Shown piece by piece: positions 33,357 to 44,309 of a DNA stretch of 64,000 nt. Below the pieces are notes generated by a model. That model was not told the DNA's origin, ran no database searches, and saw only the letters and a program-made list of their open reading frames with translations. A program made the position numbers and the translations under genes. The stretch's first letter is position 1. Every line of letters begins with the position of its first letter. Source of the DNA: Serripes groenlandicus (taxonomy: Eukaryota; Mollusca; Bivalvia; Cardiida; Cardiidae); NCBI GenBank assembly GCA_031761405.1, contig JASEVX010000003.1, positions 112,845,044-112,909,043 on the forward strand, read 5' to 3'.

Positions 33357-35007
33357 TTTAGCTCGACTATTCGAAGAATATGAGAGCTTTACTACTCGCC
33401 CCGGCGTCTGCGTCCGGTTAAAGTTTTAGGGCAAGTTGGCATTTTCATTCATAAGTATTTGTGCTATAGCTTTCATATTTGGAATATAGTTACACCTTTA
33501 AGCTTTCTTCACATTGAATGCTGAAGATGCTGAGTGTGACCTTCTTTTTGGGGTAAAAAACATGATTTTGGGAGGTTAAAGTTTTAGGGCAAGTTGAGAT
33601 TTTCATTTTTTTTTAAATTTTTCTCAACAAGTACTTGTGTTAGGGCCTTCATATTTGGAATATAATTACATATGATAACTTTCCTCATATTGTATGCTTT
33701 AAATGCTGATTTCGACTTTCTTTTTGAGGTAAAACACATGACTTTGGGTGGTTAAAGTTTTAGGGCAAGTTGGGATTTTCATTTAATTTTTTAAACTTTT
33801 CTCAATAAGCACTTGTGTTAGGGCTTTCATATTTGGAATTTAATTACATAAAATACCTTTCCTCATATTGTTAGCTGAAGATGCTGATTTGACTTTCTTT
33901 TTGAGGTAAAAAACCATGATTTTGGGTGGTTAAAGTTTTAGGGCAAGTTGGGATTTTCATTTTTTTTTAAATTTTTCTCAATAAGTACTTGTGTTAGGGC
34001 CTTCATATTTGGAATATAATTACATTTGATACCTTTCCTCATATTGTATGCTGTAAATGCTGATTTCGACTTTCTTTTTGAGGTAAAAACATGATTTTGG
34101 GTGGTTAAAGTTTTAGGGCAAGTTGGGATTTTCATTTAATTTTTTAATTTTTCTCAATATGCACTTGTGTTAGGGCTTTCTTATTTGGAATTTAATTACA
34201 TATAATACCTTTCCTCATATTGTTAGCTGAAGATGCTGATTTGACTTTCTTTTTGAGGTAAAAGACATGATTTTGGGTGGTTAAAGTTTCTCAATAAGTA
34301 CTTGTGTTAGGGCTTTTATATTTGGAATATAATTACATATTATTCTTTTTTTCACATTGTATGTTGAAGATAATGGAGTGTGACCTTCTTTTTGGGGTAA
34401 AAAACATTATTTTGGTTGATTTTGAGAATTTGAGATGAATTCATTATTTTTGGTTACATTAATTTTTAATTATGATCATTCATTTATCAAATATAGTTCT
34501 TCACCATTTCAAACGGGATTTGGTGTCAAACATTTGGAAAACCTTTTTTTTAAGGTTTTGCTATTTTTGGACTCAGTCAGTTTTAACATTTGCGTTTAGC
34601 TCAACGTTAAAGTTTTGATTTTAGCTCGACTAGTCGAAGAAAAATGGAACTTTACTACTCGCCCCAGTGTCGGTGTCTGGTTAATGCTTTAGGGCAAGCT
34701 GGCATTTTCATTTATAACTCTAATACCCTTCATTCAAATCAGTCTTCATACTTCACACATTTGTTAAGGACCATCACACAATTAGGTTATATAACTCCAT
34801 TGTATCTTAAATATGGAGTTATGGCCCTTGATTGACTTAGGAAATTTGATTTTTAAATTATATATATTTAAATGTATGTATCTATTCAGTTGCTTTTACA
34901 TATAGAGTATATATGATTTAATAGTACTTAAAGGCAATATACGGAAATAGTGCTTAAGTGAACAAGCGTTGTAAAGTCGAGCGCGCTGTCCTCCGACAGC
35001 TCTTGTT
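33357..35007 (+). mobile_element. Hairpin-tailed tandem-core element, family AGCTCGACT, compound
   Basis: Head TTTTAGCTCGACTATTCGAA at 33357 and a second head at 34620. The core has six units of about 175 bp (GTTAAAGTTTTAGGGCAAG). Tail AGTCGAGCG, hairpin GCTGTCCTCCGACAGC (34985-35000), TCTTGTT. Two heads but one tail suggest nesting or a tandem insertion. Confidence 0.75.
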
Positions 35008-35798
35008 AAAATGTATGTGGTTAGTATTGATCTGTATGACCCGAAATTTGTAAAGGATCGCATTTTGATTATTAATTTATCCTTCCTTCTTATATTTTTG
35101 TGTTATGCCCAAATCCAAACATTTCTGAAATTATGTTGAAAATGGCGTAAACCCCCAATAAAACAAGCAAACAAACAAATGTCAACAAAAAAAATTGGCC
35201 TAGAGACATGCACTTTTATGGGAATGTTATCATAACATGAGTTTGTTCACTATTGGTTCATGTCATGGAACAAGAGTTATGGCCCATGACATGCACAAAT
35301 TCATATAGGATAATATAGATAGAAAGCATCTATGGTCATTTGATACACTTCTAGTCGTTTTATCATTTCAAAAGTAAAGGAAAGATCTGCTCCAGTTAAT
35401 GAAATGAAATTTTTACACTTTATGTTCGTGCTTTTGCACCTTTTCTCACAATTCATCTGAACTGTGATGGTCTGTCGATACAATGAAATGTACGAGTAAC
35501 GACATAAAAGGTGAAAATTATGGATGCAGCTGCTCTGCCCCTGCTGTGGACACACTGACGTTCTCGCGACGGTGTGCCGACGGTGTAGATCCCTTGTGGT
35601 TGTCAGTGACAAATAGCTCACGGCCATTCTGTTCATAATTTATCATTAATATTCTGTCATCTGTGTAGCTTTGTTACGGTAACATACATTCTGTATTATA
35701 AAGGAAAAAGGTTTTATAAAAAAGCTTTTACCCTTGTCTCTATTGCACCTTTCAATTGCCTTTCTTCTTCGATACATAATTATATGTATGATAATATT

Positions 35799-36014
35799 TT
35801 AACCCTTTCCCACATACAACAATTCTGCAGCAGACGACTTTGAACATATTTTGTTAAAAAATAATTGAATGGATAACCTATGACTAAAAGTGGAAATAAT
35901 TGTGGCAAAAGGAGAAATTGCTCGTTTTGAGCAATTTCTTATTTTGTCACTATGTTATCAAAAAGCCGTCTGCTGCAGAGGCGTCAGAAAGCGTCTATAT
36001 CAGGGAAAGGGTTC
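35799..36014 (-). mobile_element. TTAA MITE, young type
   Basis: TTAA left; right end GGGAAAGGG-TTCT; small deletion after the left subterminal block; hairpin GCTCGTTTTGAGC. Confidence 0.85.
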
Positions 36015-36275
36015 TTTGGTGACAGTGCAGACTAAAGGTCTGTTCATCTGTGTACTTGGATCTTGCTCTTCACATTGAATCATTTTCTTGATACAGACGA
36101 CTTCAGTATCCACTTCAGCAGACAATTTTTGTGAACATTATGAGGAAAGGTCTCGTATAATAATTTCCCAGGGGTATACCAATATCACAATGTTGAATAT
36201 TTGGTCGGTCGTCAGGAAGTCTAGGATTAGATATATAAACGTAATGGAGTGAACTGCTTTGATTTTCAAGAAAGT

Positions 36276-36510
36276 TTAACCCTTGCCAACTTGCAGACGT
36301 ATTCTCGGTCATTTACGATATACAATTTTTGAAAAACTTGTGGCAAAAGTAAAAACTGCTCATAATGAGCACTTTCTGCTTTTGCCATAATATGTTTAAC
36401 TCTATTCAATGATCATACTTTTATTTATAGAGATTTTCCGTGTTTTTGCTTACATGTTTTAAAGGTCAGCTGCTGCAGATTTGCTGTAGGTCTATGTGGG
36501 AAAAGGTTAA
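36276..36510 (+). mobile_element. TTAA MITE, older type
   Basis: TTAA-CCCTTGCC to GGGAAAAGG-TTAA; 235 bp; hairpin GCTCATAATGAGC. Confidence 0.78.
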
Positions 36511-36781
36511 GTTACATCCTACTTGCGTTGTGATAATGCAAGACAAATTTTCGTCTTCAATCTTTGAAGTAGGCAAATTATTCAACAAACAGCAGAAGAA
36601 CCTGCATACCTAATTTATATGACTTAAGATAAATCACATGACCAACTAATGGAAAGTATTTTAAAGCACATTTAATCAAATGTAATAATAACTCATCTTG
36701 TCAAAGACTTTCTCTGGGGGAACTCAATTTTTATGCCTACGGTTGAGACCACTTATAAAAAGTTTAAGGGCAATTTCTCCT

Positions 36782-37011
36782 TTAACCCTTTCCCTCATAT
36801 AGACACTTTCTGACGCCTCTGCAGCAGACAGCTTTTTGAAAACATAGTGACAAAAGAAGAAATTGCACAAAACGTGCAATTTCTTCTTTTGCCACAATGT
36901 TCTCCTCTTTTTGTCATAGGTTATCCATTCAATTATAGAGATTTTCCATTATTTGACAAAACATGTTCAAAGTTGTCTGCTGCAGAATTGTCGTATGAGG
37001 GAAAGGGTTAA
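36782..37011 (+). mobile_element. TTAA MITE, young type
   Basis: 230 bp, TTAA on both sides, hairpin GCACAAAACGTGC. Confidence 0.9.
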
Positions 37012-37101
37012 CCCAATGTTTTGTTTCTACCAAAATTTGTATGTTCATTTGTCAAGATTTTACATTCACTTCTTGAGATGTTTTGTGTATAAAGAAAACT
37101 C

Positions 37102-37533
37102 TTCACCTTTTCCCACATACATAAAATCTGAAGCAGATGACTTTAACCCTTTCCCTCATACGACAATTCTGCAGCAGACGCCTTTGAACGTATTTTGTCA
37201 AAACATAGAAAATCTCCATAATTGAATGGATAACCTATGACAAAAAGTGGAAAACATTGTGTCAAAAGGAGAAATTGCACGTTTTGTGCAATTTCTTCTT
37301 TTGTCACTATGTTTTCAAATAGCCGTCTGCTGCAGAGGCGTCAGAAAGCGTCTATATGAGGGAAAGGGTTAAATACATTCAGTAAAAGATATCGAACCTC
37401 TCTATGAAGGAATGAACAATTATTTAATAAAGTAGAAAGCATATTGTTGCAATACTAGAAATTGCTTGTTATGAATAATCTCCTTTTGCCATATTTTTTC
37501 AAATATCTGTTGTAAGACGTTAGAAAGTGTTAA
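37102..37533 (-). mobile_element. TTAA MITE (outer), split at its own TTAA
   Basis: Left piece CCTTTTCCCACATAC to CAGATGACTT, right piece ATACATTCAG to GTG-TTAA. Together they match the older MITE type with a TTAA where other copies read TTGA. Confidence 0.7.
37143..37372 (-). mobile_element. TTAA MITE (inner), young type
   Basis: 230 bp with TTAA duplicated on both sides, hairpin GCACGTTTTGTGC, inserted in the outer MITE. Confidence 0.9.
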
Positions 37534-37681
37534 CCATTTTTCACTTGCAAAATATCTGCCGCAAATGACATTGAAAATGTTTTTTTCATAAGAAGAATTT
37601 GTTCATTAAGAGTAAATAGTCCTGTAGCCACAATATTTTCCAAAGATGTCTGCTGCAGATGTGTCAGCATGTTGGTAGGCA

Positions 37682-37818
37682 TTAACCCTTTCCCTCATAT
37701 AGACGCTTTCTGACGCCTCTGAATGGGTTATCCATTCAATTATAGAGATTTTCCATATTTTGACAAAATATGTTCAAAGTCGTCTGCTGCAGTATTGTCG
37801 TATGAGAGAAATGGTTAA
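37682..37818 (+). mobile_element. TTAA MITE, 137-bp deletion derivative
   Basis: Keeps both termini; jumps from TCTGACGCCTCTG to the GGTTATCCATTCAATTATAG segment, losing the hairpin. Confidence 0.85.
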
Positions 37819-37889
37819 AGTAACCTATCAGGAAAAGAGTTATAACATCTCCAAAGTATCATGTTTTTTTTTTATTAATGCCTTTCGTG

Positions 37890-37961
37890 TTAACTCTTTC
37901 CCACATACAGACACTTTCTGACACCTCTGCAGCAGATTTGTTGTAGGTGGGAATGGGTTAA
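37890..37961 (+). mobile_element. TTAA MITE, 72-bp minimal derivative
   Basis: Only the left terminus with GACAC/CTGCAGCAGA and the TTTGTTGTAGGTGGGAA right terminus remain, TTAA on both sides. Confidence 0.8.
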
Positions 37962-38100
37962 GCAATGTTTAAACTCCTCCAAATTGGACAACCCACTGAT
38001 GAAAAGAAAACAAATTTGTTTTAGAATGAGGAGAATATATTTGGAGAAAAGGAAAAGAAATGCACCTTCTTATAAATTTAACTTTATTTCCTCAACAATG

Positions 38101-38592
38101 TCAACCCTTTCTCACACACAATATATCTGCAGCATACTACTTCGAAAATATATTGACAAAAACATTGAAAAATCTTTATAATTAACCCTTTCCCACATAT
38201 AGACGCTTTCTGACGCCTCTGCAGCAGACGGCTTTTTGAAAACATAGTGACAAAAGAAGAAATTGCACAAAACGTGCAATTTCTCCTTTTGCCACAATGT
38301 TTTCCACTTTTTGTCATAGGTTATCCATTCGATTATGGAGATTTGCCATGTTTTGACAAAATACGTTCAAAGTCGTCTGCTGCAGAATTGTCGTATGTGG
38401 GAAAGGGTTAAGGGTTTTATTATTAAAAAGAATTGAAAACATTGAGGCTAAAGGAGAAATTGCTCATTTTGAGCAATTTCTCCTTTTGTCACAGTGTTTT
38501 CAAAAGTCGTCTGCTGCAGAGGGGGTCAGAAAGCGTCAATGTTATCTGCTGCAAGGATGTCAAAAGTTAATTGTATCGGGGGAAAAAGTTTG
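38101..38592 (-). mobile_element. TTAA MITE (outer), split by a young copy
   Basis: Left CAACCCTTTCTC to AATCTTTATAA, right from GGGTTTTATTATT through the GCTCATTTTGAGC hairpin to a degraded end. The join point reads like the older type's CTCTATAAATGAAAG. Confidence 0.7.
38182..38411 (+). mobile_element. TTAA MITE (inner), young type
   Basis: 230 bp, TTAA on both sides, hairpin GCACAAAACGTGC. Confidence 0.9.
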
Positions 38593-38732
38593 ATACAGGA
38601 GAGAAAAATAAGAGTTATAAAAAATGAGGACATGCTTGAATGATGTATAGTATAATGTAAATGTGGAAATGAACCCCTACACTACTGTATATATCAACCC
38701 AAACATTTCTTTGCCCTTACATACTCACTATT

Positions 38733-38964
38733 TCAACCCTTGCCCACATACAAGAACTCTTCAGCAGACGATTTTGAAAACTTAGTGACAAAAATCTGAA
38801 AAAATCTCCATAAAAGATAGCTTAATTGTTAAAAATAAAGTTGAAAACATTGAGGCCAAAGGAGAAATTGCTCATCATGAGCAATTTCACCTTTGGCCAC
38901 AATGTTTTCAAACGTCGTCTGCTGCTATTGCGTCAAAATGCGTCTGCAGGTGGGAAAGGGATAT
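38733..38964 (-). mobile_element. TTAA MITE
   Basis: TCAA-CCCTTGCCC to GGGAAAGGG-ATAT; hairpin GCTCATCATGAGC. About 45 bp of left flank reappears on its right together with a second MITE start. Confidence 0.8.
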
Positions 38965-39151
38965 ATCAACCCAAACCTTTTTTTGCCCTCACATACTCAT
39001 TATTTTTACCCTTTCCTACATACAGCCAATCTGCAGCAGACGACTTTGAAAATAACTTACCAAAAAATTATTGACATCTATACATGAAACAATTTAAATG
39101 GACAAATGTTGAAGGAATTGCTAATCATAGTATAGTTTTGATACAGAATTG

Positions 39152-39557
39152 TTTAGGAATCCGCCGTGGCCGACTGGATAGCGTGAGGAATTTGGAGCTG
39201 GGTATCCCGGGTTAAATCCCTGCTGGCAGTGGTAATATTGGTTTGCCCTTGGTTGATTGATTGATTGTTCGGGGTTTAATGCCGTTTTTAAACAATTTTT
39301 CAGTCATATCACGGCGGCCAGTTCACCTACTCATATGATTCCTGGTTTTCTCACACCAGTACTTCACACAACATACTTTCCAAGCAACTGGCTGCTTTTC
39401 CACATATACTGTTAGCCGGTTTGTCCTTGGATACCCCAACATCATAGCCTAGTACTGGTTTGTTTACCAAGAGATAATGAATATGTGTTCTGTCGCTGTT
39501 ATATAACTGAAATAATGTTGAAAATGGCGTAAACCATAAATCAATTACATTAAAGTA
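39152..39557 (+). mobile_element. tRNA-derived SINE with 11-bp target duplication, carrying a nested SINE
   Basis: Head GCCGTGGCCGACTGGATAG and GGGTTAAATCCC; body CATAGCCTAGTACTGG to GAAAATGGCGTAAACC. ATACAGAATTG at 39141-39151 and 39558-39568. Interrupted at 39253-39424. Confidence 0.85.
39253..39424 (-). mobile_element. SINE fragment nested in a SINE, minus strand
   Basis: Reverse complement contains the SINE tail GATATGACTGAAAAATTG and a TCAA-type repeat at its 3' end. CCTTGG lies on both sides (39247-39252, 39425-39430). Confidence 0.75.
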
Positions 39558-39849
39558 ATACAGAATTGATATAACTGGGAAAATGAGAAGTTGCTCACAA
39601 AAGTTGTCTACTGAAGAATAGTCAGACATCATCTGTATTGGGGAAAGCTTTTATTTCCTGTTTCTAACCCTTTCCCTCATATAGACACTTTCTGACGCTT
39701 TTTGAAAACATGCCGACAAAAGAAGAAATTGCTCGAGACATACATTTAAAGAGAAATTGCCAGAGGGCCAATTGTCTTGCATTGAATCTCATAATATATT
39801 ATATATATCATACTTCATAATGAACACCTGTGATTTACTTTCATTTCAG

Positions 39850-40003
39850 TCCCAAATTAGTACAACGACAAAAGAGGCAGGGAGCAGCATTGTGAGCAGC
39901 ACTGTAGAGGCAGGTTATCATGATCTCAAACGCACCAAGATTAAAACAGAGAAAGACTATCTGCATCATACACATCATCATCATCATCATCATTCACATC
40001 ATG
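39850..40003 (+). CDS. Gli: Gli exon 7 (KIKTE motif and His-rich run)
   Basis: The acceptor is TCATTTCAG and the donor ATG/GTAAGT; 154 nt, phase in 0, out 1. It encodes VSSTVEAGYHDLKRTKIKTE, matching the vertebrate block with KR(S/T)KIK ahead of the fingers; KIKTE fits a SUMO acceptor consensus. It ends with a run of mostly histidines (HHTHHHHHHHSHH) encoded by repeated CAT codons. The His run looks like microsatellite growth inside coding sequence. Confidence 0.94.
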
Positions 40004-41982
40004 GTAAGTTTGAACAACCCATTTTGAGTAACCCATTTTGTGGAACCCATTATGTGCCTACAGTATAGAGCCAGGCTTTCCAGCTCATTTGCGTGAAATA
40101 AATTGATGCATTTTCAATTGAGGTCTGTATGAGGTGTAATGACCACCCTTCGTAAACAGGTAGAAAAAAGCTAGTTTGTGATAACTGGGGTCGAGGTCAC
40201 TTATGGTACCATAGAAGCTCTCATTAATTAAGTTTGAGTTAAAGTAGTAAAGTAATGCATTTTTAAGGTAGAAGCATAGCAGTTCGATGATAGACACCCA
40301 GGAATTTGAAGTATGAACTTGTGATAATGAACTAATTGATTGGTTCCAGATAGTTCTATACTTTATTCCAAGAAAAGCCTATTTGTATGAGAGTTTGAAG
40401 ATATTCTCTCACACTTTTCCATGTGTTTCTAAGAACACATATGTATTTTCAATGATCCCTAATCTATTTACTAACTTGGCAAAATAGATAGGAGAACATC
40501 ACTTATTGTGAGGTAATAGCATGGCTGGAAAACACATTTTCAGTATCTATCATTCAACACCTTATTTTTACCATTTCCCTCCTATAAACCATGCTTCAAA
40601 AATATAAGACACTATCTTGTGCTAAAGTATCTGGTTGGCTAGAAGCAAATCCATTTTTACCAATCAGAAGTCTTGTTTTAAGCACGAGGATTGATTCATT
40701 TTAATCACCTGTTTTGAAGCTGATTTTAACCCTTTCAATGCCAAATCTTTAAAAAGGACTTGCCCATTTTTGCATTTGAAAAAGTCCATAGCCTTTACCG
40801 GGAATATCAAAATAAGCTCGACCAGCCAACAGTATAGAGCCTGGTCAGACAGTGCAGAATGCTCTGGCTGGCCGGGCTCATACTGTTGGGCATTCTAAGG
40901 TTTCAACAAATCTTTCCCAGTTGTCAAAGGCTTGAATCTTTGTTGAAATTTGTTGAGAAATGACATTAAACTAAACCTTGTTTGACACTGTCCCTCACTT
41001 TCTCTGATGCTCTAACTGCAGCCTGCTTTACATGCCCACAATGTGTATGGCGGTGGCATACAGCCTTACCTCTGGCTTTTTGTCTGTCCATCAAATGTTT
41101 CAAGTACAGTGCATGGTTGCCCTAGAGTCATCAAACTTTATGGGAATGTTTATCCAGATGTGGAGTTGTGCACCTTGGGTATCGTGTTTTACAGAGCTTT
41201 CATGCATTGGCACAAGCTGAGTGGTACCAATGACCTAGAACATGGAGATAGGGGTACCATACATAGGGATTTCCATGTCCTAAGACTACAGCTCTAGTGT
41301 TAATAAAAAAGAAACATGCAGCAGCTTGATCTATTCAGACAATTTTGGATAAACGTTGTGAATAGTGTAATGGCTTGAGAGATATTTGTTGTTCTCTGGG
41401 TGTATTCTAAATGACCTTGAATCTTGTACTCAATTCAACTGAATTTTTTAAATATGTCATTCCCAATTGCAGATGCATTTTGACACAACTGAAGCAGACA
41501 ATGTGTTGAGCAAATTCTTCAAAGTCCCAATGTTTCAATTCTTTTCAATAATTATACTTTGATTTCAAGATATTTTCCATACTTTGCCTATATATTTTCA
41601 AGTCATCAACTACAGATTTGTTGTATGTAAGAAAGGGTTAAAACAAAATCCATTTGGAATAGCCTAAATTCGCATTTTAGGTAAATGTTATCCATTTCAT
41701 TACTTTTATTTCCAAATTCACACCACTTTTCTCATAAAGCAGCCAAATTACATCGATAAAACAGACTAAGGGTGTATGAACACTGACTGATGGTTATCTG
41801 CAACCTTTGTAAGGAGTCCAACCTGCCGAGAGAGCTGTTGAATTATGGGTAGTCAATGAGGTTTTAATGAACCTCCATTACTCTGTGCTTACAAAACATA
41901 TCAGTAAAAAATATATCTTTTCCAGATTTCTGGAAATTTGTCATTTCCTTTGTAATGGTTTCTTTTCTAGTACTTTGAGTGT

Positions 41983-42173
41983 TTAGCCCTTTTCTACATA
42001 CGTAATGCTTTCTGACTCCTCTGCAGCAGACGACCTTTGGCAACATTGTTGCAAAAGGAGGAATTTCTCCTTTTGCCACAATGTTTTCAACTATTTTCAA
42101 TGATTAAACTTTCACTTTTTAGAGGTAAGCCTTAAGTTGTCTGCTGCCGTTTTGTTGTATTTGGGAAAGGATA
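41983..42173 (+). mobile_element. TTAA MITE, diverged
   Basis: TTAG-CCCTTTTCTAC left, GGGAAAGGA-TAAA right; hairpin loop almost absent (AGGAGGAATTTCTCCTT). Confidence 0.7.
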
Positions 42174-42577
42174 AACCTTTGGCCCTGAGAGTTATTTTGC
42201 ATTGTTGTGTTCTAGGAAACTAGAGAATTTTAAAACAGTTTGTAAAATAGTCCTAATTGGTTTCACATCTATCTTAACCCTTTCCCACATAGAGACGCTT
42301 TGCGACGCCTCTGCAATAGATTAATTTTTGTAATTTGGAGATGGAATTCATGAGCAGTTATCCCTTTCCTTGCAGTGTTTTCCATATTTCATCTTCTCTG
42401 GGACACTCACTCAATTGATTAATTTAGAAGTCAGTAAATTTTTGGGAAAAGAAAAAGCGTTAATCTATATCTGGTTATACCACAGTCTTGTCTGGAATTT
42501 TCTTTGTAAGTTTACAAAACACAATGACTGCCAAAATGGAAATAGCACTTGCCCAAATTAGCAGACCCTTCCCTTAA

Positions 42578-42787
42578 TTAACCCTTTCCCTCATATAGAC
42601 GCTTTCTGACGCCTCTGCAGCAGACGGCTTTTTGAAAACAAAACGTGCAATTTCTCCTTTTGCCACAATGTTTTCTACTTTTTGTCATAGGTTATCCATT
42701 CAATGATGGAGATTTTCTATTTTTTGACAAAATACGTTGTCGTCAAAGTCGTCTGCTGCAGAATTGTCGTATGAGGGCAAGGGTTGA
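42578..42787 (+). mobile_element. TTAA MITE, young type with hairpin arm deletion
   Basis: 210 bp; deletion from AAACA to AAACGTGC removes the left hairpin arm; right TTAA mutated to TTGA. Confidence 0.85.
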
Positions 42788-42960
42788 TAATGTGCCATCT
42801 TATTTTCCGTTATTTTGCATATAGTCTAGTATGTCCTTCGCTGAAATACTATGACCAATTGCACTAAATTGACATCCTGATCATTTAAAAATACAATATA
42901 TTTTGCAACCACAAAAGTTAAAATAAAGGTTATATATATTTTTGTAAAATTGCAAACGAA

Positions 42961-43168
42961 ATAACCCTTTTCCACACCAAACAAGTCTGGAGCATACATA
43001 CAACTAAGAAAACATTCAGACAAAAATATTGAAACTCATTACAAATGAAAGAATAAGTTGAATGAGTTGAATACATTGTGGCAAAAGGAGAAATTAGATA
43101 AATGTTTTAAAAGTCATCTGTTGCAGATGTGTCAAAATTTGTCTCGTATATATATATGGATAAAGGAA
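42961..43168 (-). mobile_element. TTAA MITE, old
   Basis: ATAA-CCCTTTTCCACACCA left; ATTGTGGCAAAAGGAG arm without its partner; right terminus degraded. Confidence 0.6.
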
Positions 43169-43413
43169 GAAAAATCCACTGTATAACAATCCATTGCAGC
43201 AGATGACTTTTTCCACAGTATTTGTTCAAGTCATAATGTTATAATTTTATAATACTTCCAGTTTTTCTTAAAATGTTTTTTAAAAGTTACAATTTTAGAA
43301 AATGAATAATGTATCAAGTAAACGATTGAAGCATTCTTGCACTTAAATGTTCTTCTGTTATAGTATTTTGATGAAAATAAAAAAGGAAGGAAATTTTATT
43401 TGTTTATTATAGT

Positions 43414-43633
43414 ATTAAGCCTTTCTTATGACACTTTCTAATACCTCTGCAGTAGACAACTGCTCAAAACATTGTGGCAAAAGGAGAAATTGTTCATGAT
43501 GAACAGCTTTGACTTTTGCTAGAGATTTTAAACTCTAGTAAAAATTCATTTCGTTTAAAAATATTTTATATATTTTTGCCTGGATGTTTCAAAGTCGCAT
43601 ACTGCAGATTTGTTGCATGTGGGAAAGGGCTAA
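43414..43633 (+). mobile_element. TTAA MITE, old
   Basis: TTAA-GCCTTTC left, GTGGGAAAGGG-CTAA right; CTGCAGTAGACAA block; hairpin GTTCATGATGAAC, again fully paired. Confidence 0.72.
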
Positions 43634-43753
43634 AAAAAAATCTTTTTTTAACTGTAAACTAATCAAAAGTAATCACTGTATTGACATTTATTATGTAATG
43701 CATAAAAGTGAGCGAGAGAGGGCGAACCCCATCTAGGCATATAAAAGTTGATA

Positions 43754-43983
43754 TTAACCCTTTCCCTCATACGGCAATTTTGCAGCAGACGACTTTGAAC
43801 CTATTTTGTCAAAAGATAGAAAATCTCTATAATTGAATGGATAACCTATGACTAAAAGTGGAAAACATTGTGTCAAAAGGAGAAATTGCTCGTTTTGAGC
43901 AATTTCTTCTTTTGTCACTATGTTTTCAAAACGCCGTCTGCTGCAGAGGAGTCAGAAAGCGTCTATATGAGGGAAAGGGTTAA
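43754..43983 (-). mobile_element. TTAA MITE, young type
   Basis: 230 bp, TTAA on both sides, hairpin GCTCGTTTTGAGC. Confidence 0.9.
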
Positions 43984-44072
43984 AGTTGATAGTCATGGGT
44001 TTGTGATAAAAAAGGTATGAAAAGACCAGGCTCCGGTCACCTGCCTGATGACCTTGCCCCATAGCGATTGTC

Positions 44073-44300
44073 ATAACCCCTTCCCACATACAACACATTT
44101 ACAGCAGATGACTTGGAAAACATTTAGTAACATTTTGGAAACTCTCAATAAATGGATGAACAATTATTAAATCAGATTGGAAACATTGTGGCAAAAGGAG
44201 AAATTGCTCATTTTGAGCAAATTCTCCTTTTGCCACAATGTTTTTCAAAACTCGTCTGCTGCCGAGGCACCTGAAAGCATTTTGTATGTGGAGAAGGGGA
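44073..44300 (-). mobile_element. TTAA MITE, older type
   Basis: ATAA-CCCCTTCCC left; right GGAGAAGGGG; hairpin GCTCATTTTGAGC flanked by long complementary arms. Confidence 0.78.
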
Positions 44301-44309
44301 CATTTTAAT

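Larger units (their letters stand above)
31973..39849 (+). other. Gli intron 6 (7.9 kb)
   Basis: A MITE starts 50 nt after the donor. It holds two tandem-core elements (32731, 33357), three MITE-in-MITE nests, a tandem-duplicated flank (38689-39007) and a SINE nested in a SINE (39152-39557). MITE remnants: 37530-37685, 39005-39130, 39663-39735. SINE tail piece at 35126-35160. 35160-35790 has nothing recognisable. Confidence 0.8.

Noticed and set aside
39961..40003. Engineered His tag or vector contamination
   Set aside because: The His codons follow Gli-specific sequence and lead to a normal splice donor within the gene.
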